A stretch of 12,949 nt of DNA from Bacteroidales bacterium (GTDB taxonomy: Bacteria; Bacteroidota; Bacteroidia; Bacteroidales; Paludibacteraceae). A program made the position numbers and the translations under genes. The stretch spans positions 1 to 12,949 of the forward strand of contig CAAGDU010000208.1 in the NCBI GenBank assembly GCA_900768725.1, given 5' to 3'. Shown in pieces: positions 6,931 to 12,949 of this stretch; position 1 is the first letter of the stretch, and each line of letters begins with the position of its first letter. The notes under the pieces are model-generated. The model was not told the DNA's origin and did not search any database. It saw nothing but the letters and a program-made list of their open reading frames with translations.

Positions 6931-7032
6931 AGCAATGACATACGAGTTGACCCAAGTAGTTTATCAAATGCAAGCCTGTAAGGGCGAAATAACTCTATTC
7001 TGAATCGCCGGGTCAACATGTATATCATTGCC
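6931..7032. repeat. 102-bp element bounded by 23-bp imperfect inverted repeats
   Basis: The left end (6931-6953) contains the 8-bp arm GTTGACCC and the right end (7010-7032) the matching GGGTCAAC. Outward of the 8-bp arms the match continues through GTAT and TCATTGC with three or four mismatches over 23 bases. The 56-bp interior has no evident symmetry and no open frame of note. It sits between the permease stop and the nuclease promoter. It resembles a miniature inverted-repeat element; an alternative is an extended 3' structure of the permease transcript. Confidence 0.55.
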
Positions 7033-7052
7033 CAAAAAAAATGACTAACGTG

Positions 7053-8279
7053 CTATTCAAAGTGCATTACTTTGGCGGGGGAGATGCGGGTGATGATGGC
7101 GGAGGGGGCAAGCAAAACCAATAGAGAAACAAGCAATATACCTGCGTTGAGCATGAGCAACCAACCCCAAGGGAACGCTATCGGCACGTAGTTCACATAG
7201 TACGTCGATGCCTCCAAAGGTATCCAATGCATGAAATACTGCAATGCTGCTAGACCTAATCCCAGCACGTTCCCCCACAACATCCCCTTACCGATGAGCA
7301 TTGCCGCCTGCGCGATGAAGATACGGCGCACATAACCGTTGTCGGCACCCAGTGCCTTCAATACGCCGATTAACTGCACTCCATCCAAAATCAGGATGAT
7401 AAGTCCGGAGATAATGGTGAAGCCTGAGACGGCGAGCATCAGCAATATAATCACCACCACGTTCATATCCAGCAGGTCAAGCCACGCAAACACCTGCGGG
7501 TTGAGTTGGTGTAGGGTCTGCACATAATAGACGTTATAACCATTCTCATCAAGGTGGTTCACCGTGGCGAAATAAATCTCGTCTGCCGTTGCGTCCAGAT
7601 AGCGTATGTCGTCCAGCAGAATCTCCACGCCCGAGACCTGCGTGCTATCCCAGCCGTTGAGCCTGCGCACCACCTCCGGCTGCCCCAACACGAAGAGGTT
7701 ATCGAACTCGCCGAAGCCGGTCTCATAAATCCCTGTGATGGAGAACTTGCGCGCTCGCACCTGCTCATCCACGAAGTAACTCAGCATCCCGTCGCCAACG
7801 TTCAGCGCAAGGGCGTTGGCTTGACGACGGGAGATGAGCACCTCGTTGGGCTTCTGTGGGAGCGCGCCCTCCTGTAAGTTCTTGGCAAAGTAATCCCAAT
7901 AGTCCGTACCCTTGAACACGATTCCCTGAAAGGCATCGTCCGTCTTCACGATTCCCGGCTTCGTAAGAAACCTGTGCACGGATGCCACGTGCGGATAGCC
8001 TCTAAGTGCTTGCATCAGCGAGTCGCTGACCGTGATGGGTTGCATCTCATAGGTGTTGTTATTGTCGAAGTTCACCACCTGTATGTGCGCCCCAAAACCC
8101 GCCACCTTGTCCGTGATGGTCTGCTTGAAACCCACCACCACACACACCGTGAGCAACATCACCATCACGCCGATGATGATACCCGCCAACGCCACTCGCA
8201 CCGCAGGACGCGACCTGCGGCTGCCGTCCGCCTGCTGCGTGAAATACAGGCGCTTCGCTATCCAATATGCTGAGTTCAT
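7053..8279 (-). CDS. LolC/E-like (FtsX/MacB-type) ABC transporter permease
   Basis: The product is 408 aa, the usual length for this family. A cytoplasmic N-terminus (RRSRPAVRVALAG) leads into the first membrane helix (about 28-50, GIIIGVMVMLLTVCVVVGF), then a large periplasmic domain (about 55-270, beginning VAGFGAHIQVVNF), then three helices (about 274-298, 317-345 and 371-395). It ends ISPAKVMHFE, the family's common tail. Such proteins work with an ATP-binding LolD-like subunit, often to release lipoproteins from the inner membrane or to transmit conformational change. No ATPase gene is adjacent, so the partner must be elsewhere. The ATG at 8279 is the first in frame and follows an A-rich leader. 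Copy 1 of the MITE-like element begins only about 12 bp upstream, so it must contain or displace the promoter. Confidence 0.88.
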   Translation of the reverse strand: MNSAYWIAKRLYFTQQADGSRRSRPAVRVALAGIIIGVMVMLLTVCVVVGFKQTITDKVAGFGAHIQVVNFDNNNTYEMQPITVSDSLMQALRGYPHVASVHRFLTKPGIVKTDDAFQGIVFKGTDYWDYFAKNLQEGALPQKPNEVLISRRQANALALNVGDGMLSYFVDEQVRARKFSITGIYETGFGEFDNLFVLGQPEVVRRLNGWDSTQVSGVEILLDDIRYLDATADEIYFATVNHLDENGYNVYYVQTLHQLNPQVFAWLDLLDMNVVVIILLMLAVSGFTIISGLIILILDGVQLIGVLKALGADNGYVRRIFIAQAAMLIGKGMLWGNVLGLGLAALQYFMHWIPLEASTYYVNYVPIAFPWGWLLMLNAGILLVSLLVLLAPSAIITRISPAKVMHFE

Positions 8280-8290
8280 TTTTTTTCTTT

Positions 8291-8497
8291 GGATGAAAGA
8301 CTGGTTAGATTTGATTGTTTATGCGTGTTTTAATTTTGTTTTCTTTTTCTTTTGCGGCTTGATGCCGATTGTACCTTCCCGCCCCCTAACCCCCTCCCCT
8401 CCTTTCAGGAGAGGCGGGGGAGTTAAAGTTACCTTCGTCTATTAGTTTTCAGAGTCGTTACTATTTAGTCTTTAATCCTATGTCCATAATCTTTTAT
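8291..8497 (+). mobile_element. MITE-like element, copy 1
   Basis: About 205 bp match the reverse complement of 10524-10735 closely along their whole length. The ends carry inverted repeats of about 12 bp (GGATGAAAGACT at the start, AGTCTTTAATCC toward the end). Inside are a small hairpin CGGC-TTGAT-GCCG and the G-rich core (about 8378-8432) shared with the 1-226 repeats. A promoter-like pair, TTTG-N17-TAATTTTG (about 8310-8338), reads rightward. No transposase is encoded, so any mobility would be in trans. Confidence 0.75.
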
Positions 8498-8502
8498 CCA
8501 TG

Positions 8503-8519
8503 TTGGCACGGTTTTTGTT
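8503..8519 (+). promoter_or_regulatory. Sigma-54-like (-24/-12) promoter for the Spy-like gene
   Basis: TTGGCACGGTTTTTGTT matches the sigma-54 consensus TGGCACG-N4-TTGCW at all fixed positions except the C of the -12 GC, which is T here. The GG and TTG elements have the correct spacing. Transcription would start near 8530, leaving about 17 nt before the ATG at 8547 and excluding the alternative ATG at 8523. No enhancer-binding site was identified. One mismatch in the -12 box could weaken it. Confidence 0.6.
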
Positions 8520-8546
8520 GTAATGTGGTCAAAAACAGTTATTTAT

Positions 8547-9044
8547 ATGAAGTGTCGATTGTGTATTCTCTTTGTGCTCTTTCTTTCTGTTTTTGCGCTG
8601 TCGTCGTATGCTGCACCGCAGCCTCCTTCTTCCGAACCCTCTGCCGGCACCCCGCGGCGCACACCCGAGGAGGTGGCGCGCAAGCAGACAGAGATGTTGA
8701 TTCGCGACTTGGAAATCAAAGACTCCATGCAGATAGACACTATCTATCGTATTCACCTTCGCTACGCGCGTCTCAGACAAGTGAGCAATACCCGAGCTGA
8801 GCATTTGGAGCGCGTACAACAGATGTACAACGAACTGCGGCAAGTGCTGACCTCGGAGCAATACGAGCAGTTTATGAACCAGCAGTTGGAGAGCCCTCGT
8901 CGTCCGCAATCTGTTTGCAAGATGCCTCAGAACACGCACCCCGACCGTTCGGGGTATGGCGGGCATCCACACGCGCCAGCAGGTAGCGCAGCAAAGCATA
9001 CACAAGAACCGCAAGCAACGCCCCCACCAGCAGACCGCCGATGA
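8547..9044 (+). CDS. Exported Spy/LTxxQ-like small protein
   Basis: The product is 165 aa. The first 22 residues (MKCRLCILFVLFLSVFALSS and YA) form a signal peptide. The mature part is helical and charged: RTPEEVARKQTEMLIRDLEI (about 38-57), a middle helix with RYARLRQ, and RQVLTSEQYEQFM (98-110) with the LTxxQ signature. Members include periplasmic Spy/CpxP-type chaperones and unnamed Bacteroidota envelope proteins, so an envelope-stress role is inferred. Residues from about 109 onward are read antisense to the PAP2 gene; the tail after about 120 is low-complexity (P, A, H, T, R) and probably not part of the original protein. The neighbouring sigma-54-like site suggests its own regulation. 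The ATG at 8523 lies upstream of the predicted transcription start and is less likely. Confidence 0.75.
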   Translation: MKCRLCILFVLFLSVFALSSYAAPQPPSSEPSAGTPRRTPEEVARKQTEMLIRDLEIKDSMQIDTIYRIHLRYARLRQVSNTRAEHLERVQQMYNELRQVLTSEQYEQFMNQQLESPRRPQSVCKMPQNTHPDRSGYGGHPHAPAGSAAKHTQEPQATPPPADRR

Positions 9045-9657
9045 TGTCCCCCGGATAATGCACGCCCAAGTACATGCGGCTATAGCAGTTCAACGCCACC
9101 CATAGTATTAAGCCTATGGTGGCGTATTTGTTTTTATATAGCAAAGAGAAAAGCAGTGCGCACGCCATTGTATTCGCGGCATGGCTACTCACAAAGCCGT
9201 ACATGCCTCCCGTGTAGCCGTTCACAAGGTGCACCATCCCCGCCAGCGCGGGCTCATGCGTAGGGCGCAAACGGCAGACCCAGGGTTTGATAAGCCCCGA
9301 AGAGACAAAATCGCTTAATCCTACTGCCACAGCAAAGCCCGCGAGGACAATGAGGACGCGGAGGAGAGACCCACCCCGTCCCTCCCTACAAAGGGAGGGA
9401 GCAAGATTTGTATCTATAGTCGAGGGTAATTTATTTACACTCCCCCTTTGTAGGGGGAGTTGGAGGGGGTCTGAAGTTTGGGTGGGTCCTTGGGTCTTTA
9501 TCCCAAACCGATACACCACCAGCCCGACCAACAGGGCATAGAGGGGTAGCCACGTGGTGGATTGGGAGACATACCACATCAGTATGTCCGCCCATTCGGA
9601 GTGCCAGCCATTGATAGCCAGCAACCATTGTTGGTCAATGTGTATCAAAGAGTCCAT
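8872..9657 (-). CDS. PAP2-family membrane phosphatase with repeat-encoded insert
   Basis: The product is 261 aa, an integral membrane phosphatase. All three PAP2 motifs are present: KPWVCRLRP (124-132, K...RP), SSHA (157-160) with the acid-base His, and SRMYLGVHYPGD (193-204) with the nucleophile His200 and Asp204. Helices lie at about 35-50, 98-118, 162-174, 180-192 and 205-227. Likely substrates are undecaprenyl diphosphate or phosphatidate/phosphatidylglycerol phosphate; the sequence cannot say which. Residues about 62-97 (from DPLQLPLQRG to PSLCREGRGG) are encoded by a palindromic repeat pair and lie in the loop between the second and third helices, away from the catalytic motifs. The last 35 or so residues run antisense into the Spy-like gene and are probably an acquired tail. 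A Shine-Dalgarno-like GGAGG provided by the upstream repeat stands 9 nt before the ATG. Confidence 0.85.
   Translation of the reverse strand: MDSLIHIDQQWLLAINGWHSEWADILMWYVSQSTTWLPLYALLVGLVVYRFGIKTQGPTQTSDPLQLPLQRGSVNKLPSTIDTNLAPSLCREGRGGSLLRVLIVLAGFAVAVGLSDFVSSGLIKPWVCRLRPTHEPALAGMVHLVNGYTGGMYGFVSSHAANTMACALLFSLLYKNKYATIGLILWVALNCYSRMYLGVHYPGDIIGGLLVGALLAVLVYALLRYLLARVDARHTPNGRGACSEASCKQIADDEGSPTAGS
8938..8955. repeat. Small GC-rich palindrome in the convergent overlap
   Basis: ACCCCGA-CCGT-TCGGGGT forms a perfect 7-bp stem with a 4-base loop. It lies inside the overlap of the two convergent genes and is translated on both strands. There is no T-run on either side, so it is not a classic terminator. 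It could be a stabilised attenuator or a short inserted palindrome that removed earlier stop codons. Confidence 0.5.
9368..9471 (+). repeat. Two-hairpin composite repeat inside the PAP2 gene
   Basis: On the plus strand the order is GACCCACCCCGTCCCTCCC, loop TACAAA, GGGAGGG, a 40-bp A/T-rich spacer, CTCCCCC, loop TTTGTA, GGGGGAG, then TTGGAGGGGGTC. The outer ends (GACCC/GGGTC) are inverted repeats. A further GGGTGGGTCC fragment stands at 9482-9491. The same two hairpins occur in the opposite orientation at 9662-9807 and 11864-12013. This copy is read through in frame by the PAP2 gene with no stop codon. Confidence 0.85.
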
Positions 9658-9661
9658 TGAA

Positions 9662-9807
9662 GACCCCCTCCAATTCCCCCTACAAAGGGGGAGAGTTGAG
9701 GGATTAGTTGTGAGTGAAACAATAGTAATTATTTTACTTCCTCCCTTTCCGGGGTCCCCACAAGCAACGCGCAGTGGGGTGGCTTCAGGGAGGGTCGGGG
9801 GGGGTCC
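9662..9807 (-). repeat. Two-hairpin composite repeat filling the rsmE-PAP2 gap
   Basis: On the minus strand the element begins directly after the rsmE TAG stop codon with GGACCCCCC and ends GGAGGGGGTC, four bases before the PAP2 ATG. The hairpin next to PAP2 has the TACAAA/TTTGTA loop. In the hairpin next to rsmE the loop is replaced by a longer structure containing CCCCAC...GTGGGG (about 9756-9779). The GGAGG near its end is well placed as a Shine-Dalgarno sequence for PAP2. Confidence 0.8.
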
Positions 9808-10506
9808 CTACGCATTCATAAGTATTGCCGTATGGCATGCCACGACGCCGGCTGTCTCTGTCCGCAGGCGCGACCTGCCCAAGCCTACGGGGATAAAACC
9901 CCGCGCCAGCGCATGTTGCACCTCTTCCTCGGAGAAATCGCCCTCGGGACCTATCAGTACGCAGACGCTCTTGCCACGCTGTATCTCGTCTCGCAGTTCA
10001 CGCTTGTCATCCTTGTAGCAATGGGCGATGAAGCGTTGTTCCTGTGCGTTAGCGGCAATGAAAGTCTCGAAATCGGTCAGGGGATTTAATTTCGGCAGGT
10101 AGGGCGTGAGCGACTGTTTGGCAGCGGAGAGGATGATTTTCTCTAATCGGTCGTTGCGCAGTGTCTTGCGCTCGGAGAAACGGCAGAGCAGGGGCGTTAT
10201 CTCGTCCACACCTATCTCGGTACATTTCTCCACCATCCATTCCAGTCGCTCGATGTTCTTCGTCGGCGCGATGGCGATATGCAGGTAGAAATCGTGCGAT
10301 TTCGCCTGTTTCTCCTGCGCGATAATCTCAAACTCGCAGTGCTTAGGGTGGGGGTTGGTGATACGCGCTTGGTAGGTGTTACCCACGCCGTCGGTGAGCA
10401 GTATCTCGTCGCCGCGCGTGTAGCGCAAGACACGCACGCAGTGCGCGGACTCCTCCTCGCTCAAGCACCGGCTCGTAAGTATATCGGGGGTATAGAATAG
10501 ATACAT
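9808..10506 (-). CDS. rsmE: 16S rRNA (uracil-1498-N3)-methyltransferase
   Basis: The product is 232 aa, normal for RsmE. It methylates N3 of U1498 in 16S rRNA of the assembled small subunit, using S-adenosylmethionine. The N-terminal PUA-like domain (about 1-68) is followed by the SPOUT methyltransferase domain. Signatures are APTKNIERLEWMVEKCTEIG (80-99), FSERK (110-114), AAKQS (128-132), IGPEGDFSEEEV (185-196) and LGRSRLRTETAG (209-220), the last two forming the knot that holds the cofactor. The ATG at 10506 is the first in frame and gives the usual MYLFY-type start. Copy 2 of the MITE-like element lies about 20 bp upstream and separates it from prfA, so its transcription may depend on the element or on read-through. 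Confidence 0.95.
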   Translation of the reverse strand: MYLFYTPDILTSRCLSEEESAHCVRVLRYTRGDEILLTDGVGNTYQARITNPHPKHCEFEIIAQEKQAKSHDFYLHIAIAPTKNIERLEWMVEKCTEIGVDEITPLLCRFSERKTLRNDRLEKIILSAAKQSLTPYLPKLNPLTDFETFIAANAQEQRFIAHCYKDDKRELRDEIQRGKSVCVLIGPEGDFSEEEVQHALARGFIPVGLGRSRLRTETAGVVACHTAILMNA

Positions 10507-10523
10507 AAACTTTTGTTTTTGGA

Positions 10524-10735
10524 TTAAGGATTAAGGACACAGGATGAAAGACTAAATAGTATTGACTCTGAAAACTTATAGACGAAGGTTACTTTAACTC
10601 CCCCGCCTCTCCTGAAAGGAGGGGAGGGGGTAAGGGGGCGGGAAGGTACAATCGGCATCAAGCCGCAAATGAAGAATAAAAGAATAAACAAATTAAACCA
10701 CACATAAAACAATCAAATCTAATAAGTCTTTTATC
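10524..10735 (-). mobile_element. MITE-like element, copy 2 (inverted relative to copy 1)
   Basis: This is the reverse complement of 8291-8497 with few differences. It carries the G-rich core at about 10590-10650 and CGGCATCAAGCCG at about 10654-10666. The ends are GGATGAAAGACT (10542-10553) and AGTCTTTTATCC (10726-10737); outside them both flanks continue with GGATTAAGG or CCTTTATCC heptamer-like repeats, so exact borders are uncertain. The promoter-like pair seen in copy 1 is partly decayed here and would read toward rsmE. Confidence 0.75.
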
Positions 10736-10758
10736 CTTTATCCTTCGTCCTTTATCTT

Positions 10759-11859
10759 TTATAAGTTTGCTTCTTTCAGTCGCTCGGCGTTCTCTGCTAC
10801 TTGCAGCGCGTCGATGACGCCTTGGATGTCGCCGTCCATGAACGCCGCGAGGTTGTAGATGGTGTAGCCGATACGGTGGTCGGTGATACGCCCCTGCGGG
10901 TAGTTGTAGGTGCGGATTTTCGCCGAGCGGTCGCCCGTGGAGACCATCGTCTTGCGGCGGGCGGCGATGTCATCGATGTATTTCTGGTGCTCCTTGTCGT
11001 ATATCTGCGTGCGCAGGCGCGAGAGGGCGCGCTCTTTGTTCTTCGGCTGGTCGCGCGTCTCGGTGCACTCTATCAGTATCTCTTGCACCTCGCCTGTGTT
11101 GGGGTTCTTCCAGTTGTAGCGCAGGCGCACACCCGACTCCACCTTGTTGACGTTCTGCCCGCCGGCGCCGCCGGAGCGGAAAGTCTCCCATTTGATTTCG
11201 CCCTCGTTGATATGCACTTCGAACTCATCAGCCTCGGGCAATACTGCCACCGTCGCGGCAGAAGTATGCACGCGCCCTTGCGTCTCTGTGGCGGGCACGC
11301 GCTGCACACGGTGCACCCCCGACTCGTACTTCAGCGTGCCATAGACGTTCTGCCCCGTAACGTTGAAGATGATTTCCCTGTAGCCGCCCACGGCACCTTC
11401 GGAGAACGACGACACGGTGTATTTGAAGCCGTGCATCTCGAAGTACTTGGTGTACATGCGGAAGAGGTCGCCGGCGAATAGGGCTGCCTCGTCGCCGCCT
11501 GTGCCGCCGCGAATCTCCATCACCACGTTTTTGCCGTCCTCGGGGTCTTGCGGCAGGAGCATGAGTTTGACCTCCTCCTCCAGCGCGGGTATCTGCGGCT
11601 CCAGTTCGTCTATCTCTGCCCGCGCCATCTCTTTGAGTTCGGCATCCTGCTCGTTGTAGAATAGTTGCTTCGCCTCTTCGAGGTGTTGGAGTGTGGTCTT
11701 ATAGCGCTCTGCCGCCGAGAGGACGCGCTCCAAGTCGTGATAGTCGCGATTGAGCCGCACATACCGCGCTTGGTCGGCTATCACTGCCGGGTCGGTTATC
11801 AAGAGGCTTATCTCGTGGAACTTCGCCTCCAAGCCTTCTATCTTGTTTAGGATATCCAT
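10759..11859 (-). CDS. prfA: Peptide chain release factor 1
   Basis: The product is 366 aa, the usual RF1 length. It recognises UAA and UAG in the ribosomal A site and triggers peptide release. The codon-recognition tripeptide PAT is at 189-191 (HRVQRVPATETQGRVHTSA), which identifies RF1 rather than RF2 (SPF). The catalytic GGQ is at 233-235 in FRSGGAGGQNVNKVESGVRL. The N-terminal coiled-coil domain spans about 1-105. The start is placed at 11859 (MDILNKIEGLEAKF); the frame opens 13 codons earlier, but those residues are read from the adjacent repeat. On the minus strand GGAGG of that repeat stands about 9 nt before the ATG. Its partner methyltransferase gene prmC is not adjacent. Confidence 0.97.
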   Translation of the reverse strand: MDILNKIEGLEAKFHEISLLITDPAVIADQARYVRLNRDYHDLERVLSAAERYKTTLQHLEEAKQLFYNEQDAELKEMARAEIDELEPQIPALEEEVKLMLLPQDPEDGKNVVMEIRGGTGGDEAALFAGDLFRMYTKYFEMHGFKYTVSSFSEGAVGGYREIIFNVTGQNVYGTLKYESGVHRVQRVPATETQGRVHTSAATVAVLPEADEFEVHINEGEIKWETFRSGGAGGQNVNKVESGVRLRYNWKNPNTGEVQEILIECTETRDQPKNKERALSRLRTQIYDKEHQKYIDDIAARRKTMVSTGDRSAKIRTYNYPQGRITDHRIGYTIYNLAAFMDGDIQGVIDALQVAENAERLKEANL

Positions 11860-11863
11860 ATTA

Positions 11864-12013
11864 GACCCCCTCCGACTCCCCCTACATGAGCGCCCCAAAA
11901 ATCAAAGATTTTTCGGGGACCCCGCAAGGGGGAGGGTAAGAGGGATTAGTTTTTAGTTATACAAAAGTAATGTTATTATCTCCCTCCCTTTGTAGGGAGG
12001 GTCGGGGTGGGTC
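11864..12013 (-). repeat. Two-hairpin composite repeat filling the ffh-prfA gap
   Basis: On the minus strand it starts at the last base of the ffh TAG stop codon (TAG-GACCCACCCCGACCC) and ends GGAGGGGGTC, four bases before the prfA ATG. The ffh-side hairpin is intact, with loop TACAAA. The prfA-side hairpin has about 39 bp inserted in its loop, itself a palindrome around CCCCAAAAATC...GATTTTTCGGGG (about 11892-11917). The 40-bp spacer between the hairpins is A/T-rich, as in the other copies. Confidence 0.8.
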
Positions 12014-12949
12014 CTATCTCCTCCTCATCTGTTGCACTTTGCGCATCATCTTGCTTGTCTGGTCGAACTGCTTGAGGAAGCGGTTTACCTCTACGATACT
12101 CGTACCCGAGCCCTTGGCGATACGCTCCTTGCGCGAGCCGTTGAGCAGCGCGGGGTTGGCGCGCTCGGCAGGTGTCATCGACGAGATAATCGCCTCTATC
12201 GGCTTGAAGGCATCATCGCTTATCTCCACGCCTTTCAGCGCCTTGTCCATGCCCGGAATCATGCCCATCAGGTCTTTCATCGAACCCATCTTCTTGATTT
12301 GCTCCAACTGCGAGAGGAAGTCGTTGAAGTCGAACTGATTCTTCGCTATCTTCTTGCTGATACGGCGTGCCTCCTCTTCGTTGTACTGCTCCTGCGCGCG
12401 TTCTACAAGGCTCACCACGTCGCCCATACCCAAGATTCGGTCTGCCATACGCGCGGGGTGGAACACATCCAGTGCGTCCATCTTCTCGCCCGTACCGATG
12501 AACTTGATAGGCTTGTTCACCACCGAGCGGATACTCAGCGCCGCACCGCCGCGGGCATCGCCGTCCAACTTCGTCAGCACCACGCCGTCGAAGTCCAGTC
12601 GGTCGTTGAACTCTTTTGCGGTGTTCACGGCATCTTGACCCGTCATCGCGTCCACCACGAAGAGCGTCTCCGTGGGCTTGATGGCCTGCTTGATAGCCGC
12701 TATCTCCTGCATCATCTGCTCATCCACCGCCAAGCGACCGGCAGTATCCACAATCACCACGTCGTAGCCATAGATGCGCGCCTCGGCGATGGCTTTCTCC
12801 GCCTTCTTCACGGGATTGCTCTCGCCTTCGCCCGTATAGACTTTGGCGTTTATCTGCTCACCCAACACGCGCAACTGCTCAATAGCGGCGGGGCGATACA
12901 CATCGCACGCCACCAGCATCACTTTCTTGCCTTTCTTCGTCTGTAAGTA
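12014..12949 (-). CDS. ffh: Signal recognition particle GTPase, 3' part
   Basis: The visible 311 or so residues are the C-terminal two thirds of the roughly 440-aa Ffh; the N-terminal domain and P-loop lie beyond the window edge. Reading from 12949 the sequence is YLQTKKGKKVMLVACDVYRP, so the gene is simply cut, not truncated. Seen motifs are DVYRPAA (GTPase insertion side), DTAGRL (G3), TKLDGDARGG (G4), GTGEKMDALDVFHP and RILGMGD, which closes the G domain. The methionine-rich M domain follows (QLEQIKKMGSMKDLMGMIPG) with the helix SRKERIAKGSG that binds SRP RNA, ending MMRKVQQMRRR. Ffh binds 4.5S RNA and signal sequences and delivers ribosomes to FtsY at the inner membrane. The stop codon abuts the composite repeat. 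Confidence 0.97.
   Translation of the reverse strand, partial: YLQTKKGKKVMLVACDVYRPAAIEQLRVLGEQINAKVYTGEGESNPVKKAEKAIAEARIYGYDVVIVDTAGRLAVDEQMMQEIAAIKQAIKPTETLFVVDAMTGQDAVNTAKEFNDRLDFDGVVLTKLDGDARGGAALSIRSVVNKPIKFIGTGEKMDALDVFHPARMADRILGMGDVVSLVERAQEQYNEEEARRISKKIAKNQFDFNDFLSQLEQIKKMGSMKDLMGMIPGMDKALKGVEISDDAFKPIEAIISSMTPAERANPALLNGSRKERIAKGSGTSIVEVNRFLKQFDQTSKMMRKVQQMRRR

Noticed and set aside
6840..7028. Minus-strand frame of 62 aa between the permease and nuclease genes
   Set aside because: It overlaps the nuclease promoter and the inverted-repeat element and lacks any recognisable feature.
10524..10712. Short frame reading PSRPLTPSPPFRRGGGVKV, also at 8053-8445
   Set aside because: The same peptide arises in both places because it is a translation of the G-rich repeat; no start signal or conserved gene context supports it.
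12922..12922. GTG at 12922 as the ffh start codon
   Set aside because: The frame stays open to the window edge with conserved Ffh sequence (KKGKKVMLVACDVYRP), so the true start lies outside the window.

Overview
The window looks like a chromosomal segment of a Bacteroidota bacterium, most likely order Bacteroidales. The reasons are promoter-like boxes of the TTTG / TAnnTTTG type, a DUF3127-like small protein, a secreted nuclease ending in a type IX secretion-like C-terminal domain, a MutA/MutB methylmalonyl-CoA mutase pair, and dense short palindromic repeats between genes. No rRNA, tRNA, CRISPR array, transposase or phage gene was seen.

Layout, left to right. Positions 1-226 hold two nearly identical 90-bp G/C-strand-asymmetric repeats. 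A small DUF3127-like gene (249-527, minus) follows, then about 580 bp of non-coding DNA with several palindromes, an orphan promoter-like block and the mutAB terminator. mutB and mutA (1112-5146, minus) form a two-gene operon for the B12-dependent interconversion of succinyl-CoA and methylmalonyl-CoA, the propionate route. Next come a repeat array (5199-5397), a secreted endonuclease I (5389-6816, minus) with its own promoter, and a LolC/E-like permease (7053-8279, minus). A small exported Spy/LTxxQ-like protein (8547-9044, plus) lies behind a sigma-54-like promoter. It converges on and overlaps a PAP2 phosphatase gene (8872-9657, minus). rsmE (9808-10506), prfA (10759-11859) and the 3' part of ffh (12014-12949, cut by the window edge) follow on the minus strand, so ffh, prfA, rsmE and PAP2 run in one direction: protein targeting, translation termination, 16S rRNA methylation and lipid phosphate metabolism.

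The genes are mostly ordinary; the striking layer is the repeats. At least three kinds of palindromic element recur. First, a G-rich core with G-quadruplex potential occurs four times; two of these copies lie inside a roughly 205-bp MITE-like element present as an inverted pair around the Spy/PAP2/rsmE block. Second, a two-hairpin composite (GACCC...GGGTC ends, TACAAA/TTTGTA loops) fills the whole ffh-prfA and rsmE-PAP2 gaps from stop codon to just before the ATG, and a third copy sits in frame inside the PAP2 gene. Third, a CTCCRTTAAWGACC unit occurs five times, converging on one centre, and supplies the stop codon of the nuclease gene. These elements appear to provide gene ends, Shine-Dalgarno-like sequence, possible promoters and even protein sequence. 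All of this was read by eye; no search was run.
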